The notes beneath the pieces were generated by a model. It ran no database searches. It worked only from the letters and a program-made list of their open reading frames with translations, and was not told the origin of the DNA. Shown here in pieces: positions 26,954 through 39,523 of a stretch of DNA of 64,000 nt. The stretch covers positions 558,001 to 622,000 of the forward strand of contig CALSFV010000209.1 of assembly GCA_943737045.1 (NCBI GenBank), read 5' to 3'. Made by a program: the position numbers and the translations under genes. This stretch comes from Parapristionchus giblindavisi (lineage: Eukaryota > Nematoda > Chromadorea > Rhabditida > Diplogasteridae). Position 1 is the stretch's first letter. Each line of letters begins with the position of its first letter.

Positions 26954-28225
26954 TATATACTCCATATATGTATACAAACAATACATATATAATTGTAATA
27001 TAATTGTAAAGTGGTCTACAAAGAGCGCAGAAAACTTTAAATTAAAAAATCAAGAATGTCCTATTTTTTAATCGATGCAATCGTATTTGTTTCTTTCTTC
27101 TTCATGGGTTTACTGGAAGTATATGAGTTACACAACAGAACGGTACCAGTTAATGTTGTATCTTTAAGTGGATAAATTTTTTGAGGAAAAGTCAAATACC
27201 ATGTAATTTTGTCCAGTACTCTATGTATATTATTGTGTTGCTGTTTTATATCATTTCCGAATTCTAATTTTAGCCGTGCCTTAATTGAGCAAAAGTGTGC
27301 TGCACATTCTTAATACTACGTTTAATGCGACCATGTGAATTGCGAGTACATGAACATAAAGAGTAGTCAGCCATTTATTGATGCAACTCCACAAATAAAT
27401 GCATGATTATACGTTTCCAGGTACATCACTGTTACTGAAATAATTGTTAAAATGATTCTATAATAGTTTGGAAACAATCGTCTTCACTCACGATATAACA
27501 GTAGCTCATGTTAGCAGTAAGTTGATAGATACGATTGTATAGACGGATGTACATGCGCGTATTCGATGATCTATACACGGTCTTGGTATCCGCCATCTTG
27601 CAAATTCTGTCGAAGTGTCCGAATTTAAGATTGATTTCAGGACGAATTATGTAAACTCAATCGTGTGCAGTGGACATAACATTGACAAACAAATTAAGTA
27701 TATATTCAGTGTTCGACTTACCGAGGAAGCGTGATTCGGGTGTCAGCATTCTCGAAAATCTCCATACCACCGAACTTGCATCCTGGAGAATCGCTAGCCC
27801 ACATGTATTCAATCTTCACTTCAACTTTTCTGTTGGCGGGAAAGGTTCAAATCTGAGTTCTGTAAATTAAAAGTAAATAAGAATGGAAAATGAACAAAAC
27901 AAACGTTGATAACGAAGTGCTTGAAGTTGAATTCAACGAGTTGGTCATTTGGATTTCCGAGAGTAGTAGAAATTTGCTGCCAATTGGCGGTGGCGGTTTT
28001 TACCTCACAATGTCCAGTGGGCTATACGAATATTATTAAATAAGTCTCGAAAAGTCGCCTACATTCTCAGTACAGGTCTTTCCTCCCCATCCGAGTGGGC
28101 AGAGGCATTGATTGCAGTTATTGACATCTATTACACCATTGTTGAAGCAGACAGTACGGTAGCTGGCGCACTTTTCTAGAAAGGATAACTTTTAAAATAA
28201 AAGAAATGTGTTAGATGCATTTTAA

Positions 28226-30200
28226 GAGCTCGGATCTGTAAGACTCGAGCATTGTCCGGACATTTCGCCAAGAATTTTGATTCAGGCCACTGTACTTTAT
28301 GGGTGTAGGGTGCCTTGGGCCCACAATACAAAATGGTACCCAAAGTGGCCCTAGCAGTGGAACGCGGCGTGCCAGGTGGGCGCCAAGTTTGAAAACTCGA
28401 TTTTCATATTTTTTCAACCGAACAAGCTAGAGTCCAAATTTCATCGGCATTGTGTTAGGCATGCCCAATGTGCACAGAAACACTATTGAGATTAATTTTA
28501 GGCAATTCCTAGACTGATTTTTTTACCCGAATTTTCGGTTTTTTTTCGATTTCTCGGCATCTCAATTTCAATTCCGCAAAAGTTCTCTAGTATATCCATG
28601 TAGCCCAACTACTAGTGCATGTAACCCTGCTAGGCGGAAATCGATCTTGGATTGTGTCGGAAAAAATCGGTCTGATCGTCTCCAACTTGACTCAGACTCG
28701 TTGTTTCATATTTTTTGCTGCATTTTCAAAACGATTAGTGCGGAATTGTGGTCCACTCAAAGTTTAGAGGTGAGACTAGTAAAATGACACAAGAAGCCCA
28801 TCACTTGGATCATTTTGAAAATTTCGATTATCACGACCCCGGGTCATGGTAGAAAATTTCAAAATTTCTCAAGTTTGAAATGTTTTCATTTATGCGGCTT
28901 ATTGTGAAGTGCTAATGATGTGAAAAATATTCAGCCAATGCTCAATGGCTGATCTATCCTTTCAACCATTTTTCGAAAACCTTTATGTTGAATGCGTGCG
29001 AAAAGGTCAGAATTGTGCTTGAATCAGTTTCCAACTTACCTTCTGTAACATTCTATCTAAGTACTTTGCAATGTACATAATCAATATGAAAATCGTTAAT
29101 TTTGGAAAATTCATATGACCCCGGTTTTTTCGATTTTTTCAAAAGTGAGCCGAATGCCGGGATTTCAGTTCTACTATGTTTACTCATCATGAAACATCAC
29201 ATTGTCACTGTTATTTGCTAATTGTCGCGGCATTCGAGTCGAAAAAATGCAATATTTCAGAAATTTGCCGAAAAAGTAGGCACTCAAATTGATTTTTTTG
29301 AATTTTCGAAATTAAACGATTTTCATATTGATCATGTACATTGCAAGGTCATATGAGAGAATGTTACGGAAAGCAAGTTGGAAACTGATTCAAACACAAT
29401 TCAGATTTTTCGCACGCATTCAGAACGAAAATTTACGAAAAATGGTTGAAAGGAGAGATCAGCCATTGAGCATTGGCTGCATATTATTCACATCATTAGT
29501 ACTTTACAAGAAGCCACATAAATGAAAACATTTCAAACTTGAGAAATTTTGAAATTTTCGATCATGACCCCCGGGTCATGAAAATCGAAATTTTCAAATT
29601 GATCCAAGTGATGGGCTTCTTGTGTCATTTTACTCGTCTCACCTCGAAACTGTGACTAGACCACAATTCCACACCAATCATTTGGAAAATACAGCAAAAA
29701 ATCATTAAATAACGCTTCTGAGTCAAGTTGGAAACACTCAGACCGATTTTTTCCGACACGCGCAATCCAAGATCGATTTCCGCCTAGCAGGGTTACATGG
29801 ACTAGTAGTTGGGCTACATGGATATACTAGAGAACTTTTGCGGAATTGAAAATGAGATGCCGAGAAATCGAAAAAAAACCGAAAATTCGGGTAAAAAAAT
29901 CAGTCTAGGAATTGCTTAAAATTAATCTCAATAGTGTTTCTGTGCACATTGGGCACGCCTAACACAATGCCGAAGAAATTTGGTCTCTAGCTTGTTCGGT
30001 TGAAAAAATATGAAAATCGAGTTTTCAAACTTGGTGCCCACCTGGCGCGCCGCTTTCCACTGCTAGGGCCACTTTGAGTACCATTTTGTAATCAGGGCCC
30101 AAGGTACCCTACACCCATAAAATGGAGTGGCCTGAATCAAAATTCTTGGCGCGATGTCCGAAATTTGGCCGAAATGGTCGAGTCTTACAGATCCGGACTC
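28226..30200. mobile_element. 2-kb palindromic fold-back element with TTAA flanks
   Basis: Long inverted arms: the left end GAGCTCGGATCTGTAAGACT is matched by the inverse right end. The arms continue with few mismatches towards a centre near 29200. TTAA flanks both ends (28222-28225 and 30201-30204), a piggyBac-type target. No transposase is visible. The interior from 28740 to 29660 shares sequence with the 9466-10205 fold-back. It lies inside the astacin gene, where the Met-turn exons should be. Confidence 0.75.
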
Positions 30201-30239
30201 TTAAAGGTGAATATTTTCGTGAACAAACTGTGAAGACAG

Positions 30240-30540
30240 AAAGTTGGCAAAAGTTATTCTACACACCGTAGCCTATTTATTTCATGCAAATTCAGCTTAT
30301 TGATCACTAGAATCATGAATGAATCATGCACAGAATCGCAGGGAAAGGCGCGAAAGTTTGAAAATAGGAAAGATCGGCAATAGGATTCGAACCCGCGACC
30401 ATGCGCTTTGTAGTCCCGAAGAGTTACCACTGCACTAAGGGATTGATATGGGCTCACTCAATTTTCTTGCATATCACTTGACACTTGCGCAAGCAATATG
30501 CAAGAGATTTACATGAACATTCGCGGGTCTCCACCTTTAA
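30240..30540 (-). repeat. tRNA-derived repeat ending in the gggtctcc block
   Basis: The minus strand carries a B-box-like GGGTTCGAATCC segment (about 30373-30386) and an A-box-like stretch near 30430. It is followed by a tail that ends at ctccacctttaa, flush with the end of the astacin zinc-site exon. Related sequence is seen at 24120-24310, 35285-35400, 37090-37115, 8520-8545 and 8795-8820. It looks like a SINE or a tRNA-carrying MITE. Confidence 0.5.
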
Positions 30541-32049
30541 TGTAAGATCTTTGAAGAGTGACATATGAATCACGATCAGAACGAGTTTGCATATGTTGTA
30601 GACCCATGGCATGACCGAGCTCGTGTGCAGTGGTGGAGATCTAAATGTCATAATCATGAAAGTATTCATACATGATGGTCATACTCCGTTGCAATCCCGA
30701 CCAAGAATGACCGTTTGACGTTCTCAGTGCATACCTACATTCGACTGACATGAACCACCGTTCACAATCTCTATTCTAGACATTTTTCATTATTAAAATA
30801 GCACAGATCCAACGGAACCTATTAGATGAAGTGACATCATTTTGTCTGAATCGAACGCAAGTATTTGCCTCCCAGATCTTCATTCCGGCTATAGCAGAAG
30901 CCTTTTGAGCCGCCGCTCAAATATGACAATTCTGTTATTTACTGATTAGTATTCCGTTTATTGAGGTGATCACTTCTCTGTGAAAACAGCTAATTAGCTA
31001 AATTTTTGACGTCAATAAAGAAGCTGTGTTTTTTTTTAATATTCGGTGTGGGTGATAAAATAACCACACCAGAATACCGGACTACTGTCAATTGCTAATC
31101 AGACCATTAAAACATACGATAAGCAGACTGGAATGAAATAGGGAGTAAGGCATTGGTCCAGACTTTTTTGACTTCTGCTTGACGAGCAAAACGACGAGAA
31201 TGTTCGATCGAGCTGAAATTTAATACATTATATCGTTAGTGTTTGAGTACTGTCCTGAACTTTAACATACAACAGTAGATAATATTACAAAATTAAAAAG
31301 TTCATTCGTTGTTGTCATATAGATTTGCTATCTACAAAAGTGGCGATGATCAGCAAAACTGTCTTCGTTTTCACGCTCTCTTGCATCGTTTACGTTTAAA
31401 AAAATATTTTAGTGACTTTTGAACCACACAATTAATATGCATACTCTCTTATGATATCGTTCTCCAATGGTGCATTATATTCTGATCCCAAGACTACTGA
31501 AAGCAGGCAAATCGCAGTCGTTGTCCACAGCATCGTGAACTGACGCTAAAAGTACACTTTCGCAATAAAGCAAGCATGAATGAACATTTACCTCTAGAAG
31601 TGCAGATGCACAGCGAAAATGAACAAAAAAATTACCTTTTTGGTGCAAATGGGAGATTGCGTTGTGTATAATATTTTCAAATTCTAATCCCATTCTTTTA
31701 TAGAAGAAAACAACTGCTCTTCAAGCTGAATAAACAAAAAAAAATTTTGTCGTGTTGGAGATTGAACGGATTCTTTTCTCTGTGCAAACTAAACACAATA
31801 TTTAGAAGGAATTTCATGATGGGTTCGTCAGTGATTCGTTTACCTGTCTGTGTTTGAATGAATTTCGCATCGAAGTGAGAAAATTCATAGATTTTGAAAG
31901 TCAATAGTCTTAAAGGAAGCGTAACCTCACTCAATGGTATCTTCTAAGCGCATTCCTCTCTCGTTGCACGGCGGTTCATTGGAGGGATATCCCTACATTT
32001 AACTTTGGCTTGAAGCCTCCCGCACTACGAAAAATCGGCAAAGTTGTTT

Positions 32050-32125
32050 TGCACCGGGTGGGATTCGAACCCACGAGGTTCGGATCGCCAGACAAAAGTT
32101 CTAACCACTAAGCCATCTCGGCATG
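32050..32125 (-). pseudogene. tRNA-related sequence
   Basis: Minus strand: GATGGCTTAGTGGTTAGAAC (A-box region) and a well-paired T arm with GTGGGTTCGAATCCCAC, ending CCGGTGC. The 5' acceptor strand does not pair and the anticodon arm is unclear, so it is a tRNA-derived segment rather than a gene. Confidence 0.5.
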
Positions 32126-32258
32126 CTACATAACTCGTAGAACTCGATGATGAACGCATTTGGGGGGAGGGACCGCAGCGCGTCGTTGAGCGCGTCGCGT
32201 CGCTCCCTCCCCCTACGCTAACTATTACCGTATATAATAATGAACTTTCGTGGTAATG

Positions 32259-32652
32259 GCGCACTAAAAAAAAAGTGGAAAACGGAAAATGGCGACTTTC
32301 CAGGGTCTAAAAAAGCACCTGGAAACTCGAAAATTTGAATTCGCGGGCGCGAAAAAAGGTGCGGGAATTCAAATTCTGGCTATCCAAATGCGGTTTTCTG
32401 CGGTTTAAAAAGGATGTTAAGTAGGAATTCAAGTTCCTACGCTTCATAAAGGTGGAAAAATGAAATTTCGGCTTTATATAAGTTTTATAACCGCAGAAAA
32501 TCGCAGTTAGAAAGTCAGAATTTGAATTCCCGCGCCTTATTCGCGCCCGCGAATTTAAATTTCGAGTTTCCATTTTCGGTTTTCCAGTGTACTTTTTTAG
32601 ACCCCGGAAAGTCGCCATTTTCCGTTTTCCACTATTTTTTAGTGCGCCATGA
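32259..32652. mobile_element. GTGGAAAAC fold-back (copy 1)
   Basis: gcgcactaaaaaaaaagtgg...ccactattttttagtgcgcc inverted arms, with tggcgactttcc and gaatttaaatttcg in both arms. Related to 23855-24084. Confidence 0.65.
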
Positions 32653-33884
32653 GACATTTGTTGAACAATTTATCCTGATTTTTAAAAACTGCGAGTCGCT
32701 CTTAACTACTGTCCTTGAACCGCCGTGCGTTGTTAGAGAACAGAAAAATAGTGTGCGCAATGAAGAGACCATTGAGTGAGGTAACGCTCCCTTTAAGAGG
32801 CAGGCTCCGTAATTATTTACCATTTTGAGCATTCCCCTGAAATTTCCCCTAGCAAAAGGATTCAGGCCTCCATGCATTCATGGTGGAAGGAGGCCTGGCT
32901 CCTATTTACAAAAGTGTAGTGAGTGAGGCATTCGGTCTCCAACGCGGCCAACGACAAAATTCCAAAGTCGAAAAAATAGCTAACTTCGAAAAATCATATT
33001 TTGCGAATGCAACCAGTTAGCCTCGATATTATTTCACGGTATAGTTGGTCATCTAAAAAGTGCGGAGAAACAATAGGAACATCGAATTGTGGACGTCTAC
33101 AAACACGTTTTTCAGCATTTCCGCGAGGTTTTCACCCAGTCAGTATGAATAGACCGGAAGTCCCTATATCACATAAAATAGCCCACACGATTCTGCACTT
33201 ATAAAACACAATTTCAAACGAATCGCGATTATTTCAGTATTTTACGCGATTATTATTATTTCAAAATGTGCTTTTTGGGGCTGTTTTTTCGCCCCCAGGC
33301 CACTTTGATGGAGGTAATTGGATATTCAGGTTGAAGTATATTATATAAAACATGCGTCCGTACTCTAGATAACTAAGTAACATGCAAAGTTAAGGCCCGC
33401 TGTTTCGGCCAGGGGTTCTAGACAGCGGAACCCTACTCAGTGGTGTTGGCCATCTTCAGTAGAACCACCACTGAGTATTGTTATCAAAATTATTGTATAA
33501 TAGTTAGAATATGTATTTAATACATACTCATCCCAACTAATCAACGAATGACATGCACAAAATAAATGAATGATCATGTACGAAATCAAGTATCATGCAC
33601 AATAAAATAAAGTCAATATCAAAAGTAATGAGAATGTCACGAAATTATGAACATGCATGTTTTAAATATAGGGTAAGTTTTAAACTACAAATAAAGTTTA
33701 TGAAACTTACAAATCCTATCCTCCTCCCATCCACAAAGTATCCGTAGTTGATAGTGTGGTATTGTTGAAGAAGAGGTAGAGGCATTTTAGAAGAAGAGGT
33801 AGAGACGGTAAGACGAACATGACCGGGACTAGCGGAGTGATAGTGAGAAAGATGATGATGATAATAGATAGGATGGAAGGGAAG

Positions 33885-34190
33885 TTCTTAAAGTTCTAAA
33901 AAGTCTCCTATGTATAATCTCTTTCGGGTAATCAATAGAAATGAAATATTTAACCATTAATTTTATTCTTATTTCGAAATCGGTTAATTTTGAACAATTT
34001 CTGAGCGTCCGTATAATTTCCCCATGGAGGGTATTCAAGCCAATTCTAATTGGTGAATTCGATTTGTAGTGAGGATATCTGATAACGTTAAACAGATAGT
34101 CATCTGTTTTGTTGTACAACGTAGTATTTATTTTACCGTCTATCGTTATATTGATTTGAAGGTCTAAAAATGCACATTCATCATGTTCTG
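33885..34190 (-). pseudogene. Fragment of a reverse-transcriptase-element protein (post-RT region)
   Basis: The minus strand reads ECAFLDLQINITIDGKINT, LYNKTDDYLFNVIRYPHYKS, SPIRIGLNTLHGEIIRTLRN and FEIRIKLMVKYF. The order LDL-x-I, LY-K-DD, P-H-SN-P and R-x-R-x-CS is typical of the segment following the polymerase domain in some animal retroelement proteins, including Penelope-like types. Upstream the frame meets a stop (SQEV then TAA/TGA). The element class is my inference and is uncertain. No other part of the element is seen. Confidence 0.5.
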
Positions 34191-34989
34191 CGTATCATAC
34201 TTCCTGAGATGGGCTGAGTAAGAATCCACTGAAACCCAGACGACTGGCGCGCTCATGGAAAAGTCGATTTCCATGACCGGGGTTCATGGTCCGAAAATCT
34301 CGAAATTTTTCATGACTGGAAAAGCTTCTTTCTTGTGGTCATCATGAAGCATGCTCACTGTGAATTACTACGAAATCGTTTTCATCGTTCCATCGATCTG
34401 TTCAAATTTTGCAGAAAAAAAAAGTTCGAAAAAAGGGTGTCATGGTCGAATGATTAATTTCGATTTATCTACCATGACCCCCGAGTCATGTTTCATAAAT
34501 AAATAAAAAAAATTAAAAAAGTAAGGAGAGAAAGAATGTTTATCCCCGATTACGGTAGTCCTAGCTCGTCATTTGCCCTCAGGGCATAAAATAATTTGTT
34601 TCGATAGGACTGATTTTGAGACCCTATCTTTCAGAGGGCAGGTCTTTTAAAATTATGGTTCCTGCGCAAGCAACTTTGCAATGTATCATATATTTATTAC
34701 CCTTATTTTGGTTTAGTCCCGATTCCATTCAGACCCGTAGCAAAAGATATAGGACAGTGCATTTGAAAATTTTTGCAATATCCAGTCAGCAGCGCATTTT
34801 GGCCATGTTATGTTATTTCAAAAAACACAAAACCAGATCTTGCATGTTAGAGAAAGAACTGCCGTCTTTCTTACAGGAAACACCTAGATAAAGTATATTC
34901 AATTTGCCAGCTCGAATTGAAAATGACATTAGAGTTCAAAACTTGTCAAAGTGCATGAGGATATGCAAGAACTCGACATTTTTTTTCAT

Positions 34990-35275
34990 TTTGCCCAGTT
35001 CTTGCTGTGTGAGAACTCGCCATTTCTTTCATTTTGCCCAGTTCTTGCCATGCAAGAACTCGCCAGTTTTCATTCTGCCCAGTTCTTGTCATGCAAGAAC
35101 TCGCCAGTTTAATTCTGCCCAGTTCTTGTCATGCAAGAACTCGCCAGTTTTCATTCTGCCCAGTTCTTGTCATGCATCATGCAAGAACTGGGCAAAATGA
35201 AGGGACGAGTCTCCAGTCAGCCAGACAGACACTCCCCTTCATTTTGCCCAGTTCTTGCATGACAAGAACTGGGCA
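34990..35275. repeat. ~57-bp tandem repeat (tgcccagttcttg)
   Basis: About four direct units (attctgcccagttcttgtca / gcaagaactcgccagttt), then one inverted unit (caagaactgggcaaaatga). Confidence 0.8.
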
Positions 35276-35627
35276 GAATGGGAGGCTGCGCTACGGGATT
35301 GATGAATGGTCGTGCTATTTTCTTGCAAATCACTTGTCCCTTGCATAATAGATTTTTTTAAACCAATGCATTTGCATAGACATTCGAGAGCCTCCATCAT
35401 TAAAACAACCAATGATCGAAGAGCACAAGTGAACACAAATTGGAGCATATATTTGGGAAAATAGGAAAAAAAGGAAAAAATAAAATTCCATTTAAAAGCA
35501 TCAAATCTATGCTCTGTATAGAAAGAGGGTGGCGTCACGGTTGTTTAGGCAATGTTGAAATAGTAAAAGAAGTTGAAGGTTTTACGATCTGAAGTATGTA
35601 CAATGAAGCCATACCAATCCTGCAATG

Positions 35628-38327
35628 TCAACGAACCATCTCTCGTTTGAAGATTCGCATAAAGAATTGACAAATGAACTTTCGATAATTTGGAGTAATT
35701 GATAGTAGTGCTATATTATGAACCGATGAATGCAAAAACAAACAATAAAAGGCAGCAAAAGAAAACCCTGTGTTATTTTAATTTCAATATATATTTTGCT
35801 CATGCATACCTAATGGGAGAGCTGAGGTAGCGAGATCGAAGCACATGATGAACGTTGGAAAAATAATGAAAAGAATTGGAAGGAATAACTGAAAATAAGA
35901 TTAAACATTTTGATTTTTTCAACAAAATTTAAGATGGGAAAACTAGCAGTTAATGTAACACCCCGAGCTAATTTGCAACTCGCTCTAACAATGCTTTCTT
36001 GCATTCTTCGTCTACAAGACAGGGTAGCCAGAACGAAGTTTTAAATAAGCTTCGGCTATGCCTTTAAAGGGAGCGTAACCTCACTCAATGGTCTCTTCGA
36101 CGCGCAATGCTTTCTCGTTGTTAGAGAACAGAAAATAGTGTGCGCAATGAAGAGACCATTGAGTGAGGTAACGCTCCCTTTAAATAAGCTTCGGCTAAAG
36201 AAATGCCTGCCTGCATGAACAGCACGAATAGAGCTTGTGTCTTCATTTTGGCAGCTCGAAGAGATCGTGATGCCTTAAAGATTTGCACACTTTTACATCT
36301 GTGAAAGAAAAAAAAACTTATTTCCATCTTGACTTGGAAAAAAAGTTGTTTTCCCGATTTTCAATTATTTTCGCAACATTTACACATTATTCTACGGACT
36401 ACATTCCGATTTTTTTTCGACGCAGTTTCAGTATGAGCAAAGTGCATTGTTGTTGGGCAACATAAACTTTCAACATGGTATTAGCTCGCCTTTTGCATAC
36501 TCAATGTCCGTGGTTGGTTCTCATTAGCACAATTTTTTGTTACCGATGGCTTCCGAGGTTCCAGTACAGCGGCCAAAAAAAGATATCACTTAATTACTTG
36601 GATACTTGTCGTTAGCGTCGGACGTGTGACTTCCATAGATTTCGGTCTTGGGCGGTTTGGGAAGGGGGATTTAGTGTTTTTAGAAACCGCCATCTGGTAG
36701 TTGGAGGTCCGAGTGTACGCTTTATTTCCCGAGGGTACCAGAATGTGATTGGTCCATCGATGGTCTCTTCTGCGGACTACGTGGCCTGCCAATCTGATTT
36801 TTGCACTCGCAATGTGGGCGACGGTGTCTCGAATTCCGGATCTTTTGCGTAGGTCGTCGCTTCGAAGCTGTTGTTCTCGCTGGTCGTGTCTGGAGATTCC
36901 GAGAAGAGATCTTTCTAGAGCTCATTGAGTGCGCGTGACCGATAGTGAGATCGTCTTGATTTCGGCCCAGGTTTCGGCTCCGTAGCATAGTGCGGGGAGG
37001 ACTGTGGAGTTGAAGAGAAGAGAAGAGAAGAGAAGAGAGTGTAAATTGATATTGAGTACGGAAAAGGCGAGCTAAAACCATTTCGAGTTTAAAGATGGAG
37101 ACCCTCGAGTTCAATTACCACGCCATTATACCATTATCACGCCATTATCACGCATTATCACGCCATTACCATTATCACGCCAATTACCATGTAATATAAA
37201 CAATTTTCACCATGCTTATCGTGGCAAGAGTCAGTCATGCCAACTCAAGGGTCTCTTTCTTAACGTTTTGTGCCCAACATGTACCCCTTTTGCTCTATGG
37301 AACTATGTACGTGCTACATTCTTAACAATAAAAGGCTTACTTCTTTCCGCAATGAATATGTGATATGTTGGAAAAGAAAAATCGCCATAAATAAAGCCAG
37401 CAAAGTCATCTGTCGAAAGTGTATCTTAGTTATAAAAGTATAACAGCCCACCAATATAAGTGAATAAGAAAAGGGTAGAACTTCATCCTGATCGTATATG
37501 GCGTATAATCCTCTCTCTTTGATCCATGTGATATTATATGGAGACTAAAGTGAAACGTATTTCCTTTCAGAAGCGAGATTTTTAAGACATTTTATGTGCT
37601 GTTCAAAATTGCGAAATGTAAAGAAAATCATGATCTATCTTTTCTTGTTTTTTATACTTGTGAACGGCACATCAAACCTGATCAATTCTTCGATCTATTC
37701 CTGCAGTATCGTTTTGTCCTAAAGCTAAAATCAATCCCGGAATGCTATAATATACGAAGGAAAAGATTTGCACAACGTTAAATGTTGTCTAAAAATGCTG
37801 TCTTTGAAGGTTGAAGGAAATGAAGATTGCGTGATACGTTTTTCAGTTTGAAAAGACTCGTTTTCGAAGTGAGTGCTTGATGTCGAAATAAGAAACATAT
37901 TGTTATAGAAGCCGCAATATGGCCAACGAGCAAAGTCAAGATTGCCTAAAATGAAGATTCGAGTAGTCGAGCAGAGTCTAACACTTGCATATAAATACTG
38001 GAAGGGTACAGAGTATTCGCATAAAATACCCTGACAATATGCAGCAAAGACTGCAAGGATAGGGAACGGTACGAACAGAACAGCTAGATGAAAATCAGTC
38101 AAAGTTACGAGAACCTTAAATGAGCTCGTAGTAAGTTCTCGTTGACGTTATGAATTATTTACCTGAATGTACAACAAATATTTTCGAATAGTTGCTTGGT
38201 TTGGAGGGGTCTCTTTCAACAGACAAACGAACGCGATGATATTGAGAAATGTTGAGATGGCATACATTACACGTATGTAGTAAAGTAATATCCTTTCTAG
38301 CTCGAGTGAGATGAAGAAAGAGCTCAT
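35628..38327 (-). CDS. Seven-transmembrane chemoreceptor, Srh/Sri-like (gene D), apparently complete
   Basis: I assembled eight exons by reading splice signals: 38163-38327, 37983-38114, 37838-37945, 37678-37788, 37341-37544, 36211-36273, 35810-35888 and 35628-35767. All phases join and give 333 codons plus a stop, the usual length for the family. Exon 1 encodes the N-terminus and TM1. Exon 2 has a VPFPILAVFAAYCQGIL stretch. Exon 3 has FRHQ near residue 120, after a helix. Exon 4 has a YYSIPGLIL helix. Exon 5 carries the second extracellular loop (WIKERGLYAIYDQD) and TM5. Exon 7 is the TM6 PILFIIFPTF helix. Exon 8 is TM7 with HSSVHN and P-x-YR at 313-316, as in nematode Str-superfamily receptors. 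These are G-protein-coupled receptors, presumably in sensory-neuron cilia (family knowledge). Oddities: the exon 6 donor is GC rather than GT, and two introns carry transposon debris. Srh versus Sri is not settled. Confidence 0.85.
36068..36179. mobile_element. 112-bp GGGAGCG MITE, TTAA flanks (intron of gene D)
   Basis: agggagcgtaacctcactcaatggtctctt and its inverse, TTAA at both ends. Next to it, 35957-36066 is a member of the CACACCC MITE family. A third copy is at 42740-42860, with a fragment at 42200-42300. Confidence 0.7.
36585..37045 (-). pseudogene. RTE-like LINE reverse-transcriptase 3' end (in intron 5 of gene D)
   Basis: Minus-strand reading, with frame shifts, gives the C-terminal signature of RTE/CR1-type non-LTR reverse transcriptases: VLPALCYGAETW, then RLAGHVVRRRDHRW, then a WYPR-x-x-KR-x-LG block and DRNLWKSHVR. 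Only the last ~150 residues remain, there are internal stops, and no 5' part is visible. This is typical of 5'-truncated LINE insertions. It sits in the 1,067-bp intron between exons 5 and 6 of the chemoreceptor, on the same strand. It is a dead fragment. RTE is preferred from the order of the C-terminal motifs (family knowledge). Confidence 0.75.
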
Positions 38328-38449
38328 AATTGATGTAATAACAGTGAACTTTGAATATATGCCGATATGAGGAAAATGTATATGAAATGTAAGGGAGCTT
38401 CAAATTACGAAGCAATTGGTTTGTTGGATTATTTACAGCCAATGTACAA

Positions 38450-39436
38450 TCCCTAACATTGTATACACGCTACAAAAGCATTTGTTTGATCACATGTAAT
38501 ATATGCGACTTTTTATAGGCAATATTATAATTCTGTGATTTCTAAGCAGATTGCCGTACATAAAACGTACATAAAATGTACATAAAACGTCAATGTACAT
38601 AAAACGAAAAAAAATGGCTAATGAGATTCTACGAGAATGATGGAATCTGGGAGGTTCTATTTATTCTTGACAATACGGTAACGACTGCGAGATATACTAC
38701 ACTCGCAGAAAATTTCCTAGTTCTGCCAAATAAATATAACACACAGAATCATCATGATAGATCAATCTTCGCACTATCAACGGTGATCTTTCTTGAAGAT
38801 TCGGAAGAGAACCCCACGATTTTTGACTCACTAGATGTGCAAGTCAATATATGTATGAGGTCGTTTCTGAACTCAATTCTGGATTAGTAACTACAAATTA
38901 CGGGGGGGGGGGGGGGATCTAGCTACCGTACCCTATAATATTGCAGCGAAATTCACTGCAAACCCCGGTTCGATTACGGTAGTTCGGGTTACGATATCCA
39001 TAAAGATAAAAGTTAGCTCACTGCTATGATAATGGCAATTAGTATTTGATCTCGGGCCGTCATGAATTTTGGACTTCGGCCATTTTCAACCATGAACCCC
39101 GGGCTATGGGTCGAACGAAAAAAATCAGTTCGCGATTCCTGACGGGTACGGTAACCATTAGCGTACACTCCAGGGGTGTGCGGCAACCACTTTTTTTCGG
39201 CAACCGGCAATTGCCGACAACCGGAAAATAAACATTCGGCAATTGCCGGCAATTTCGGCAACTTCGGCAATTTTAAACTAAACTATTTAAAATGAGCCAA
39301 CGATAATTTATATGAAGTACTTATCAAAAATCGTAACCAAACGAAACCAATGGAAAGAAAAATTGCAACAACGAATGAAATTTAAATAAATTCTTTACTT
39401 ATTAACCCATAAGTAGAATATTCTTAGAGTTAATCA

Positions 39437-39523
<87 letters not shown>

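Larger units (their letters stand above)
27493..30917 (-). pseudogene. Astacin-type zinc metalloprotease (NAS family: astacin-EGF-CUB), disrupted
   Basis: Minus-strand exons. 30819 to about 30917 encodes EANTCVRF. 30685-30775 encodes RIEIVNGGSC, then RQTVILGRDC. 30535-30640 has the zinc site HELGHAMGLQH, with TRSDRDSYV following as in astacins, but Met replaces the usual Glu after the third His. 28063-28175 is an EGF-like domain (CFNNGVIDVNNCNQCLCPLG). 27914-28021, 27722 to about 27860, and about 27493-27650 form a CUB domain. Nematode NAS proteins are secreted proteases. Defects: an in-frame TGA at 30724-30726 where a Gly belongs, an apparent TGA in the second CUB exon, and no Met-turn region between the zinc site and EGF. 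That interval is filled by a 2-kb palindrome and a tRNA-derived repeat. It is likely a pseudogene unless the assembly is at fault. Confidence 0.75.
31914..32792. mobile_element. GGGAGCG-family TTAA element with nested fold-back and tRNA-like block
   Basis: Ends aggaagcgtaacctcactca and inverted agggagcgttacctcactca, flanked by TTAA (31910-31913, 32793-32796). Contains a minus-strand tRNA-like block (32050-32125) and the GTGGAAAAC fold-back (32259-32652). Confidence 0.7.

Noticed and set aside
31445..31534. Signal-peptide-like start (MLWTTTAICLL) that might begin the astacin gene
   Set aside because: The correct reading shifts frame after CLL and stops soon; a secreted start could not be supported, though a TTTTCAG acceptor there may be real.
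32025..32264. 79-residue minus-strand ORF
   Set aside because: Runs through a tRNA-derived block inside a TTAA element.
37009..37038. gagaagagaagagaagag simple repeat as a regulatory GAGA tract
   Set aside because: Lies within the dead LINE fragment; no evidence of function.
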